From positions 1 to 32,037 of the forward strand of contig CABWYN010000013.1 of NCBI GenBank assembly GCA_902509675.1: DNA of 32,037 nt. The letters are read 5' to 3'. The notes below the pieces were generated by a model. It did not search any database. It was given only the letters and a program-made list of their open reading frames with translations, and was not told the origin of the DNA. Position numbers and translations under genes: made by a program. The stretch comes from an uncultured Bacteroidota bacterium. GTDB taxonomy: Bacteria > Bacteroidota > Bacteroidia > Flavobacteriales > Flavobacteriaceae. How positions within the stretch are numbered: position 1 is the first letter of the stretch; every line of letters starts with the position of its first letter. Shown here one piece after another: positions 8,506 through 16,568 of this stretch.

Positions 8506-10158
8506 CTATCCTGTGAAGTAACCCAGGACGCCAATAATCAATACAACTAAAATTACAGAAAGAATAACATCAATTGTCTCGTAACTATTTTTATTTTCTA
8601 GTTTTTGTTCTTTCGTTAATGTCCCAAAGGATAATCCGACGATTTTTTGATACTCTGGCTCAGAGGTAAACAGCGTGACTGAAACGCAGAGTAAGACCGA
8701 AAAGATAAACATGAGAATTGCCATGTGAGAAAAATTAATCGTAGCAAAAATATAAATATAGCTGTCTAAAATTACCCCTGAGCTTATTTCAGGTTGAAAA
8801 TAAATCTCAGATCCAAGCCTTAAAATTAATAATATAAGTCCAGAAAGTAATGTTGTTATTGCAGCTTGAGAGTTAACCCTTTTCCATATTATACCCAGCA
8901 AGAATACAGCTGCAACTGGAGGTGCTATATAAGATTGAACATTTTGAAGATATTGATACATTACTCCTCCACCTATTTTTTCCATAATTGGAATCCATAT
9001 AATTCCAAGAACAACAATTATTGAAGTTGCTATTTTCCCAACGTTTAATAATTTTTTTTCAGATTCATTAGGCCTTAATTTTTTATAAATATCAATTGTA
9101 AAGATTGTTGAACAAGAATTAAATACCGACGCTAGTGAACTCATTAATGCAGCCATTAATCCTCCGGCAACCAACCCTTTTAATCCAACGGGCAGTAAAG
9201 TTTTTACAAGCATTGGAAAAGCTCGATCGGCTTTTTCTATTCCAAAAATTTCAGGGTTTTTAACAGACAGAGCAAAAGCAATAATTCCTGGAATTAAAAA
9301 AATAAATATCGGCAGTAATTTGAGATATGCACCAAATATAGCACCCCGTCTTCCGATTTTAATATTATTAGCAGCCAGTGTTCTTTGTACAATATATTGA
9401 TCCGTACACCAATACCATATTCCAACAATGGTACCTCCGAACAAAAGACCTGTCCATGGGAAATCAGGGTCATTCATTGGTCTCCACATATTAAAATGAT
9501 CAGGGCTTTCAGAAATTACAATTGCTCTTAATTCATTCCAACCACCAACTTCTTGAAGCCCTAAATAAGTTATTATAATTGATCCTAAAATTAGAACTAC
9601 AGCCTGTAGTGTTTCTGTATAAATTACTGCTTTCATTCCTCCAATAATAGTATAAATACCAGTGAATATAACCACACCAATAGCTCCATACCAAAACGGT
9701 ATTGCTAACAGCTCAGAAACAACAATACCTCCTGCATAAATTGTAACAGAAACTTTTGTAAGTACATAGGCTATAAGTGAAAAGAGAGAAAGAAACCATC
9801 TTGATTTTGAATCGAATCTCTTCTCCAAAAACTCAGGCATTGTAAAAGCACCACTACGTATATAAAAGGGCAAAAACAGCCAGCCTAATAAAAGTACTAT
9901 CCAAGCATGTAATTCGTAATGAGCCATTGGAGTTCCAGATTCAAATCCAGTCCCAGCTAACCCCACAACATGTTCTGAACCGATATTTGACGCAAATATT
10001 GAAGCTCCAATTACAAACCAGCCAACATTTCTTCCAGCTAAAAAATAATCTTCTGTATTTTTATTTTTTTGTAATGCCACCCAAACAGCAACAAAAATTA
10101 GGGCAAGAAAATATATTGCTAAAACAAACCAGTCTAAACCTTCTAAAACAGACGTCAA
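8506..10158 (-). CDS. SSS-family sodium:sugar symporter (SGLT-like)
   Basis: Inner-membrane sodium/solute symporter of 550 residues with about 14 membrane spans. The SSS signature is present: NTEDYFLAGRNVGW in the first loop, SNIGSEHVVGLAGTG in TM2, and YWCTDQYIVQRTLAA, which points to the sugar-transporting SGLT branch rather than proline or pantothenate carriers. The only workable start is TTG at 10158-10156. No in-frame ATG lies between the upstream in-frame stop and residue ~110, and the TTG falls 1 base after the xylA stop. Translation is therefore probably coupled to xylA. As the last gene of the xylB-xylA-SSS run, it most likely imports xylose. Confidence 0.9.
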   Translation of the reverse strand: MTSVLEGLDWFVLAIYFLALIFVAVWVALQKNKNTEDYFLAGRNVGWFVIGASIFASNIGSEHVVGLAGTGFESGTPMAHYELHAWIVLLLGWLFLPFYIRSGAFTMPEFLEKRFDSKSRWFLSLFSLIAYVLTKVSVTIYAGGIVVSELLAIPFWYGAIGVVIFTGIYTIIGGMKAVIYTETLQAVVLILGSIIITYLGLQEVGGWNELRAIVISESPDHFNMWRPMNDPDFPWTGLLFGGTIVGIWYWCTDQYIVQRTLAANNIKIGRRGAIFGAYLKLLPIFIFLIPGIIAFALSVKNPEIFGIEKADRAFPMLVKTLLPVGLKGLVAGGLMAALMSSLASVFNSCSTIFTIDIYKKLRPNESEKKLLNVGKIATSIIVVLGIIWIPIMEKIGGGVMYQYLQNVQSYIAPPVAAVFLLGIIWKRVNSQAAITTLLSGLILLILRLGSEIYFQPEISSGVILDSYIYIFATINFSHMAILMFIFSVLLCVSVTLFTSEPEYQKIVGLSFGTLTKEQKLENKNSYETIDVILSVILVVLIIGVLGYFTG

Positions 10159-10159
10159 A

Positions 10160-11473
10160 TTATATGTATTGATTTATGATGTTTTCAAACAACTCTTGTT
10201 TACCGCTTTCAGGGCCTATTTCATTTGATTCTTTAGCAATGTCATACAGATCCTTTAACTTCAATTTTCCATTTTCGAAGTCTTTACCTTGTCCACCGTC
10301 AAAAGTTTTGTATCGGTTCTTTCTAAGCTCTGCATATGAGGATGAGGAAATTATTTTATCGGCTGTTATTAATGCACGAGCAAATGTATCAGCCCCTCCA
10401 ATATGAGCATAAAAAATATCTTCAATATCTGTTGAGTTTCTTCTAATTTTGGCGTCAAAATTAATACCTCCCCCCTTTAGACCTCCAGCTTCTAGAAACA
10501 CTAGCATTGCCTCTGTAGTTTCCTGGATATTATTTGGGAATTGATCGGTATCCCATCCGTTTTGATAGTCACCTCTATTTGCGTCAATGCTTCCCAGCAT
10601 ACCTGCCTTAGCAGCCACTGCTAATTCGTGTTGCATAGTGTGTTGCGCAAGAGTTGCATGGTTAACTTCAATATTAAGTTTAAAATCTTTATCTAATCCG
10701 TATTCTTTTAAAAATCCAATTGCAGTTGCCGAATCAAAATCATATTGATGTTTCATGGGCTCCATTGGTTTAGGTTCAATAAAAAATGTCCCTTTAAATC
10801 CTTGACCCCTTGCGTAGTCTCTCGCCATTGTTAAAAATTGGCCCATGTGATCAAGTTCTCGTCCCATGTCAGTGTTTAGTAAAGACATATATCCTTCACG
10901 ACCCCCCCAAAAAACATAATTTTCTCCGTTTAGAGCTATGGTTGCATCTAGAGCTAACTTTACCTGTGCGCCAGCCCTAGCAACTATATTAAAGTTAGGG
11001 TTGGTAGCTGCTCCATTCATATATCTCGGGTTAGAAAAACAGTTTGCTGTTCCCCAAAGAAGTTTTATCCCAGTATCGTTTTTCTTTTCTTTGATATAAT
11101 TTACAATTGTATTTAATCTTTTTTCAGATTCAGAAAATGTATCCCCCTCTTTTACCAAATCATAATCATGAAAGCAGAAATAATTAAAGCCCATTTTTTG
11201 AATAAATTCAAATGCAGCATCTGCCTTATCTTTTGCTGCTTGTATGGGATCTGGAGACTTATCCCATTCAAAATTTTGTGTACCGGGCCCAAATGGATCT
11301 GACCCCACACCACAGAATGTATGCCAGTAAGCAATAGCAAACTTAAAATGTTCTTTCATTGTTTTTCCAGCTACAATTTTATTTGGATCATAGTATTTAA
11401 AAGCCAGCGGATTATCTGAATCACGCCCCTCAAATTCAATTTTCTTTATTCCTTTATAATATTCTTTACTCAT
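10160..11473 (-). CDS. xylA: Xylose isomerase
   Basis: Cytosolic enzyme converting D-xylose to D-xylulose, 437 residues, the length of the larger (class II) xylose isomerases. Active-site residues are all visible: His102 and Asp105 in FCFHDYD, Glu233 and Lys235 in FIEPKPMEP, Glu269 and His272 in [11 protein letters not shown], Asp297 in GSIDANRGD, and Asp340 in GGINFDAK. The start is ATG at 11473-11471. It follows xylB by 7 bases and precedes the SSS symporter by 1 base, a tight operon. Together with XylB it converts xylose to xylulose-5-phosphate for the pentose phosphate pathway. Confidence 0.98.
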   Translation of the reverse strand: MSKEYYKGIKKIEFEGRDSDNPLAFKYYDPNKIVAGKTMKEHFKFAIAYWHTFCGVGSDPFGPGTQNFEWDKSPDPIQAAKDKADAAFEFIQKMGFNYFCFHDYDLVKEGDTFSESEKRLNTIVNYIKEKKNDTGIKLLWGTANCFSNPRYMNGAATNPNFNIVARAGAQVKLALDATIALNGENYVFWGGREGYMSLLNTDMGRELDHMGQFLTMARDYARGQGFKGTFFIEPKPMEPMKHQYDFDSATAIGFLKEYGLDKDFKLNIEVNHATLAQHTMQHELAVAAKAGMLGSIDANRGDYQNGWDTDQFPNNIQETTEAMLVFLEAGGLKGGGINFDAKIRRNSTDIEDIFYAHIGGADTFARALITADKIISSSSYAELRKNRYKTFDGGQGKDFENGKLKLKDLYDIAKESNEIGPESGKQELFENIINQYI

Positions 11474-11480
11474 AATTAAA

Positions 11481-12965
11481 CTATTTGTTTTTTAAAATTC
11501 CATCTAAATCTTTTTTCCATCTAAAATATGCCTCTTGATATTCAGACTTATTTTTTAAGGGTGAGAATGTCATTACATGATCATTTTCAGCAATTTTTTT
11601 TCTAAAATTACTTAAGTTGCTATTAGATATTCCCGCTGCTCTTGCCGCACCAAACGCCCCGGTTGTGTTATAAATTTCTATTTCTTGACCAATTAAGGTA
11701 GCTACTGTATTGGCAAATATTTTTGAACGGAATAAGTTGTCATTTCCTGCTCTTAAAACATTAATTGGCGAGTTGTCATTTTTTAAAATTTCCATTCCGA
11801 ACATAAATGAAAATGCAATACCTTCTAATGATGACCGATATAGATGGCCATGACTATGTTGATTCAGGTTTAAGTTGCAAATGTGTGTTCCGATATTTTT
11901 ATTATTTAACATTCTTTCAGATCCGTTTCCAAAAGGGATAACCGAAAGACCGTCAGAACCTACATTAATAGCAGATGCTTTCTCATTCATTTTTTCATAA
12001 GAGTCCTCAATACTGTGATTCCTTAACCATCTGTATTGAATTCCTGCTCCGTTAATGCAAAGTAATTTACCAATACTTTTTAAATCATTACTATAGTTAA
12101 CATGTGCAAAATGATTTATTCTAGAAGGCTCACTAGAGTTTAAGTTATCTGTGATTGAGTAGATAACTCCCGATGTTCCTCCAGAAGCTGCAGCTTCACC
12201 TGGGTTAAACACATTTAGGGACAGTGCATTATTAGGTTGGTCACCTGCCCTGTAGGTTACAGGAACCCCAATCTTTAGACCTGTTTCTTCAGATGAAATA
12301 GAGCTTGTGTGTCCTTGGTTTGAAAAATTTTCAACAATATTTGGAGTTAATGAAGAATCAATTCCGTAATGTTTTAATAACCAATTTGCAGGTGTGTTGT
12401 TTTTATAATCCCAGAGTATACCTTCTGAGAGTCCATTACGAGTTGTGTTAATTTCACCTGTGAGTTTGTATGCAATATAATCTCCAGGGAGCATATATTT
12501 ATAAACTTTTTCATAAACTTCAGGCTCATTTTCTTTAACCCACCTAAGCTTTGAAGCGGTAAAGTTTCCTGGTGAATTTAACAAATGAGACATACATTTT
12601 TGCTCTCCAATTTCATTGAATGCTTTTGCTCCAATTTCAACAGCCCTACTGTCACACCATATTATGGAATCTCTCAACACCTCACCATTCTTATCAACGA
12701 CAACAAGTCCATGCATTTGATAAGATATCCCAATCGAGATTATTTTTTTTGAATCTACCGAGGATTCTGTGCAAACCCTTTTTATAGCTTTACAAGTATA
12801 TTTCCACCAAATATTGGGATCTTGTTCTGCCCAATCATTTTTTGGTGAATTGATGTTCATTTCGTTCTTAGGCTCGTGAACACTTAGGATACTCTTCCCA
12901 GAGTCTGCCTCGACCAATGCTGCTTTAACGGATGAGCTTCCAATATCTAATCCTAAATAATACAT
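11481..12965 (-). CDS. xylB: Xylulokinase
   Basis: FGGY-family sugar kinase phosphorylating D-xylulose to D-xylulose-5-phosphate, 494 residues. It has the N-terminal phosphate-binding loop [13 protein letters not shown] (5-17), then SYQMHGLV (81-88) and IIWCDSRA (101-108). [14 protein letters not shown] (158-171) follows, and the catalytic base is Asp242 in [11 protein letters not shown] second nucleotide-binding segment [11 protein letters not shown] lies in the C-terminal domain. I start it at ATG 12965-12963, which gives the usual MYYLGLDIG opening; a TTG three codons upstream is not needed. It lies 7 bases before xylA. The 69 bases between it and FGE are AT-rich and show no convincing promoter, so readthrough from FGE is possible. 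Confidence 0.97.
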   Translation of the reverse strand: MYYLGLDIGSSSVKAALVEADSGKSILSVHEPKNEMNINSPKNDWAEQDPNIWWKYTCKAIKRVCTESSVDSKKIISIGISYQMHGLVVVDKNGEVLRDSIIWCDSRAVEIGAKAFNEIGEQKCMSHLLNSPGNFTASKLRWVKENEPEVYEKVYKYMLPGDYIAYKLTGEINTTRNGLSEGILWDYKNNTPANWLLKHYGIDSSLTPNIVENFSNQGHTSSISSEETGLKIGVPVTYRAGDQPNNALSLNVFNPGEAAASGGTSGVIYSITDNLNSSEPSRINHFAHVNYSNDLKSIGKLLCINGAGIQYRWLRNHSIEDSYEKMNEKASAINVGSDGLSVIPFGNGSERMLNNKNIGTHICNLNLNQHSHGHLYRSSLEGIAFSFMFGMEILKNDNSPINVLRAGNDNLFRSKIFANTVATLIGQEIEIYNTTGAFGAARAAGISNSNLSNFRKKIAENDHVMTFSPLKNKSEYQEAYFRWKKDLDGILKNK

Positions 12966-13034
12966 GTTAATCAAAAAGGGTTAATTTAATTATATTAAAT
13001 ATAAAAAAATAGGTAACTAAATCTTTAAAAAAGA

Positions 13035-14081
13035 CTATTTATTTAAGAGCATATCAACTGTAGCAATAGTTCTAAATCCAGTGTGGTCAGAACCCGAATC
13101 AATGCTTACTCCCATTCTAGCTGAAATCCTATAACTAGCACAATAAGAATCATGACACAAAAATGAACCACCCTTCATTACATGTTGAGTCTCAAAGGGG
13201 TTACTTGGATTGTAACAACTACTAGCTCCTTTTGGATTATTTAATTCAGTGGACGAGTCTAATTCACGGTAATAGTTTATGTTAAACAGATCGTCTGTAA
13301 TTTCCCAGACATTACCTATCATATCATAAATCCCAATACTATTAGCTGGATATGATTTTACAGGAGCAATCATTTTAAATCCGTCGCTACCCTCATTTAC
13401 AACAGGGAAGTTTCCTTGCCAAGTATTCGCATTTGAATCAAGTAAGTCAACATTGTCTCCCCATGTATAAATAGCATTTTTAAAATTTCCTTGTGCTGCA
13501 GATTCCCACTCTGCTTCGGTTGGTAATCTCCTATTGGCCCATTTACAATAGGCCAGTGCGTCTTCATAAGCAATATGAACAACAGGGAAATTTTCTTTAT
13601 TTTCAATAGACGATCCTGGACCTTTTGGAGTCCGCCAATTTGCTCCTATTTGCCATTTCCACCATTGAAAATAATTGTTCATACCAACAACCTCTTTTAC
13701 ATCTTCATTAAATATTAAGCTCCCAGGTTGAAGAATAGAATCGTGTGGCTTAGGGGTTCCAGGTGGAAGGTTTTTTTTCATTTCTCCCCAATCTATTTTT
13801 CTTTCAGCGATTGTGATATACCCTGTTTCCGCTACAAACTTTTTGAATTGTTTATTGGTAACCTCGGTGATATCGATAAAAAAACCATCAACATAAACAT
13901 TATGAGAAGGCTTTTCTCGCATCATTGAATATTGGTCATCAATTTTAGCTCCCTTAGTGTAGGATTTCCCTTCAACCCAAACCATACCGTTGGGCGGAGT
14001 GAATGATATTTCTTTTTCTAAATGGTTACAACTAGTAAATAAAAAAGAAATTAGAATTAAAAATTTTAAGTTTTTTAACAT
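13035..14081 (-). CDS. Formylglycine-generating (sulfatase-modifying) enzyme, predicted lipoprotein
   Basis: FGE/SUMF1-family protein of 348 residues. True FGEs oxidise the sulfatase cysteine to formylglycine with O2 and copper. Most of the core is recognisable: VDGFFIDITEVTN (64-76), WWKWQIGANWR (140-150), RRLPTEAEWESAA (184-196), GNVWEITDD (256-264) and KGGSFLCHDSYC (303-314). Cys309 and Cys314 have the same CHxSYC spacing as the active-site pair Cys336/Cys341 of human FGE, so this is a likely active enzyme rather than one of the cysteine-less relatives (GldJ/GldK, EgtB-like). The N-terminus is a lipobox (FLFTSC, Cys18), placing it outside the cytoplasm. Its obvious client is the sulfatase at 5663-7579. 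It follows the ABM-like lipoprotein gene by 9 bases and precedes xylB. Confidence 0.88.
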   Translation of the reverse strand: MLKNLKFLILISFLFTSCNHLEKEISFTPPNGMVWVEGKSYTKGAKIDDQYSMMREKPSHNVYVDGFFIDITEVTNKQFKKFVAETGYITIAERKIDWGEMKKNLPPGTPKPHDSILQPGSLIFNEDVKEVVGMNNYFQWWKWQIGANWRTPKGPGSSIENKENFPVVHIAYEDALAYCKWANRRLPTEAEWESAAQGNFKNAIYTWGDNVDLLDSNANTWQGNFPVVNEGSDGFKMIAPVKSYPANSIGIYDMIGNVWEITDDLFNINYYRELDSSTELNNPKGASSCYNPSNPFETQHVMKGGSFLCHDSYCASYRISARMGVSIDSGSDHTGFRTIATVDMLLNK

Positions 14082-14090
14082 TTAACAGTT

Positions 14091-14546
14091 TTAGTTTCTG
14101 CTAAACTTTGCAAGATCTGGGTGAAAGTAAAATGGTAAACCGAATGGCTTTACAAAATCTTTAAGTTCATCAGAAGCAGTTCCATATACATCTATCTTAT
14201 TAATTGTGAAGTGTTCCATAAATTTCACAAAATGGGTTTCTAACACCCCACCTTCAGAGACATTTTTACCATGCTCCATCATAGCTTCTCCGTCTAGATA
14301 CCTCTCAATTAAAATAATTTTATCATTTGATTTGTAAAATCCCCAACCTAGTGAATTCAACTCATTTGCATTAATTGCATCGGTATAGTACTGAGAAAAC
14401 TGAGCAATCTCTTTATCAGATTTCTCATCATTTGATTCCATTTCCACAACAAAAATAATTTCATTCTTATTGTATTTGCTTTTTTCTGGCACCTCACAAT
14501 TAAATACTAAGGCCATTAAAATTACAGTCAATATTATTTTTTTCAT
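14091..14546 (-). CDS. Small lipoprotein, ABM/dimeric alpha-beta-barrel-like
   Basis: Lipoprotein of 151 residues with a short signal and Cys17 (LVFNC). The mature part starts with an acidic strand (NEIIFVVEM), a helix, the strand GWGFYKSNDKIILIERY, then DGEAMMEHGKNV and a helix ending HFVKFMEHF. That strand-helix-strand-strand-helix order, with an E-R-Y...A...H pattern, is like antibiotic-biosynthesis-monooxygenase (ABM/YgiN) proteins, which are small dimeric ferredoxin-like folds. This is a fold-level guess and no catalytic role can be claimed. It is the first gene of the run that continues into FGE 9 bases later, so it may work with FGE or the sulfatase, or merely share transcription. Confidence 0.75.
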   Translation of the reverse strand: MKKIILTVILMALVFNCEVPEKSKYNKNEIIFVVEMESNDEKSDKEIAQFSQYYTDAINANELNSLGWGFYKSNDKIILIERYLDGEAMMEHGKNVSEGGVLETHFVKFMEHFTINKIDVYGTASDELKDFVKPFGLPFYFHPDLAKFSRN

Positions 14547-14619
14547 TTCTTTTTTTTGGTTATTGTCTGAAATTAATCAAAAATTTGATAACTTAAAATT
14601 TATAATAAAAAAGAAAGCT

Positions 14620-14769
14620 ATGCCAAGTAAATTTTTCGGAAATAGATTTGATAAAAACTCAAATAATGACACCAAAGGTTCGAATAATAAATCTTCTAAA
14701 AACAAAGCAAAGAATCAAAGTAACAGAACCAAATCTGGAGGTGTTAGAAAAGTTGGAAGGGGGGGATAA
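14620..14769 (+). CDS. Small basic hypothetical protein (49 aa)
   Basis: Starts at ATG 14620: MPSKFFGNRFDK, then a linker very rich in N, K, S and G, ending GGVRKVGRGG. It has no signal peptide or membrane segment. The charge is strongly positive and the composition is that of a disordered, nucleic-acid- or ribosome-binding tail. The frame extends upstream to 14470, but that part overlaps the opposite-strand lipoprotein gene and is AT-driven. I recall similar short SKFFG...RKTGRG-type proteins in Bacteroidota but cannot name a function. It lies divergent from the ABM-like gene, and its stop is 9 bases from the convergent ggt stop. Confidence 0.6.
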   Translation: MPSKFFGNRFDKNSNNDTKGSNNKSSKNKAKNQSNRTKSGGVRKVGRGG

Positions 14770-14778
14770 AATTGGTTT

Positions 14779-16464
14779 CTAGTAACCGCTAGCATGCCCA
14801 TCTTTTCTGGATTCAGACGCCCCAAAATATACACCCATTTCTTTGTCATATTTTATGGCTTGATACCCACCAAATGAGCCTAGACTAAAAATCACTTTAT
14901 GTCCATATTTCATTAATTTTCTAATTTCCTTGTAGTCAAACCCAGACTCTAATGAAAGCTCTCCGCCATCTGTCATTTCACCACCTGTAGGTTGCTGGCC
15001 GGAAACATGCCTAATTCTTGGTGCATCACCCGCTTCTTGTAAATTCATTTCAAAATCTATTAAATTTATAACCACTTGTGCATGCCCTTGGGGCTGCATG
15101 GCACCACCCATTAAACCAAAACTCACATATGGCTCCCCATCTTTGGTAATAAAAGCGGGAATAATTGTATGGAATGGTCTTTTTTCAGGCTCATAAACAT
15201 TAAAATGCCCCTCGTCAAGTGAAAATAATTCACCTCTATCTTGCAGCATAAACCCAAGCCCGGTCGGGACCATTCCAGACCCCATTCCTCTATAATTACT
15301 TTGAATTAATGAAACCATATTCCCTTCACTGTCTCCAGTTGTTAGATAAATTGTATCTCCGTTTTCAATCTCCCCAGCATTTACGCTTAATGCTGCTTTT
15401 ACCTTGCTTATCTCGGGCAATCTCTTGTTTGCGTACTCTTTTGAAATTAAATAATCAACAGGAACTTCATTAAAGCTCATATCAGAATAATATTTTGCCC
15501 TGTCAGCGAATGCAATTTTTTTTGCCTCAACAAAATGATGTATATATTCAGCAGACCCAAACCCCATTGATTTAATATCAAAATTCTCTAACATATTTAA
15601 AATTTGTAAAGCGGCAATTCCTTGTCCATTTGGGGGCAATTCCCACACATCATAGCCTCTGTAATTAGTTGACACAGGATCAATCCAATCTGACTTATGA
15701 TTTTTTAAATCATCGTATGAAAGGAAACCACCTTGAGCTATTATAAAATCAGAAATTCTTTTTGCAACAGTGCCCTCGTAAAAGCCACTTCTTCCTTTTT
15801 TAGAAATTAATTTTAATGTGTTTGCTAAATCCGCGTTTTTGAATAGTTGGCCTTTTTTAGGAGTTGATTCACCAACATAGTAAGTTTCCTTAAAGTTTGG
15901 ATATTTATGAAAATTTTTATCAGCTACACTCATATAATACGAAACAAGTTCTGTTACCGGGAATCCATTTTGAGCATAATTAATAGCAGGATTTAGGATT
16001 TTTTTTATGCTAAGTTTACCAAATTTTTCGTGCATCTCAAACCATCCATCTACACACCCAGGAACACTTACCGGCAAGGGCCCATAGGCAGGAATAGTGG
16101 TAAGATTATTTTTTTTAAAATAATCTAAGGTTAGATTTTTTGGAGATCTTCCGCTTGCATTTAAGCCGTATAATTTTTTTTCTTTCTCAATCCAAATAAT
16201 TGCAAATAGGTCCCCGCCAATTCCATTTCCTGTGGGCTCCATTAGACCAATTGCGGCATTTGCAGCAATCGCTGCATCAATGGCATTTCCACCGTCTTTT
16301 AAAATATTAATTCCAACCTGTGTAGCTAAAGGGTGGCTTGTAGCAACCATTCCGTTCTCAGCGATTATTTCAGACCTGGTTGAAAATGGCTCGCCGGTTA
16401 TTCTATCTTGCGCATATGATTGTAGGCACAGTAAAGCTATAATGACGAAGGATATATTTTTCAT
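14779..16464 (-). CDS. ggt: Gamma-glutamyltransferase, secreted
   Basis: Periplasmic Ntn-hydrolase of 561 residues that cleaves gamma-glutamyl bonds of glutathione and related peptides. It has a Sec signal ending QSYAQ (15-19), then ATSHPLATQVG and GGNAIDAAIAAN (58-69). GNGIGGDLFA, PPNGQG and ADRAKYYSD follow. The self-cleavage site is expected before Thr371 in GDTIYLTT; I align this with the TTHY motif of the E. coli enzyme. RGMGSGMVP after it gives the oxyanion region. The GDTIY form is closer to the GGT-like hydrolase branch than to classic E. coli Ggt, so the preferred gamma-glutamyl donor is uncertain. It shares its upstream region with the large T9SS gene and has no link to xylan use. 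Confidence 0.9.
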   Translation of the reverse strand: MKNISFVIIALLCLQSYAQDRITGEPFSTRSEIIAENGMVATSHPLATQVGINILKDGGNAIDAAIAANAAIGLMEPTGNGIGGDLFAIIWIEKEKKLYGLNASGRSPKNLTLDYFKKNNLTTIPAYGPLPVSVPGCVDGWFEMHEKFGKLSIKKILNPAINYAQNGFPVTELVSYYMSVADKNFHKYPNFKETYYVGESTPKKGQLFKNADLANTLKLISKKGRSGFYEGTVAKRISDFIIAQGGFLSYDDLKNHKSDWIDPVSTNYRGYDVWELPPNGQGIAALQILNMLENFDIKSMGFGSAEYIHHFVEAKKIAFADRAKYYSDMSFNEVPVDYLISKEYANKRLPEISKVKAALSVNAGEIENGDTIYLTTGDSEGNMVSLIQSNYRGMGSGMVPTGLGFMLQDRGELFSLDEGHFNVYEPEKRPFHTIIPAFITKDGEPYVSFGLMGGAMQPQGHAQVVINLIDFEMNLQEAGDAPRIRHVSGQQPTGGEMTDGGELSLESGFDYKEIRKLMKYGHKVIFSLGSFGGYQAIKYDKEMGVYFGASESRKDGHASGY

Positions 16465-16496
16465 AGTTAAGAATATTTTTAATTTTTAAAATATAT

Positions 16497-16527
16497 AAAA
16501 TATAATTGAATATCGCATTTGTTACAA
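16497..16527 (-). promoter_or_regulatory. Probable promoter for ggt
   Basis: On the - strand TTG (16527-16525), a 20-base spacer and TATATTTT (16504-16497) match the Bacteroidota TTG/TAnnTTTG pattern with one mismatch at the last base. The expected leader to the ggt ATG (16464) is ~25 bases. It overlaps the promoter for the + strand gene. Confidence 0.5.
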
Positions 16528-16549
16528 TAGTACAGTATACGTACTTTTG
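16518..16549 (+). promoter_or_regulatory. Bacteroidota sigma-70-type promoter for the T9SS Asp-box gene
   Basis: TTTG at 16518-16521, a 20-base spacer and TACTTTTG at 16542-16549 match the TTTG / TAnnTTTG consensus exactly. Transcription should begin near 16556, a few bases before the TTG start at 16569. The spacer holds an inverted repeat AGTAC-N7-GTACT (16529-16545). Confidence 0.72.
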
Positions 16550-16568
16550 TTTTTTAGAAAACAAACTT

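Noticed and set aside
8499-8517. Terminator between the esterase and SSS genes
   Set aside because: TTCACA-N7-TGTGAA is a 6-bp inverted repeat, but it overlaps the SSS stop and has no T run on either strand.
9927-10172. Antisense frame inside the SSS gene, and similar antisense frames in xylA, GPH, GH3 and GH43
   Set aside because: They lie fully within well-supported genes, have no family features and low-complexity composition.
13035-14081. GldJ/GldK-type gliding or T9SS lipoprotein
   Set aside because: It keeps the CHxSYC cysteine pair and the GANWR block of true FGE, and the context is a sulfatase locus rather than gld genes.
14470-14619. Upstream extension of the small basic protein
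   Set aside because: It overlaps the signal peptide coding region of the opposite-strand lipoprotein and has AT-driven composition; ATG 14620 gives a coherent short protein.
16506-16568. N-terminal extension of the T9SS Asp-box protein from TTG 16506
   Set aside because: It lies upstream of and across the -33/-7 promoter elements, and it would bury the signal peptide.
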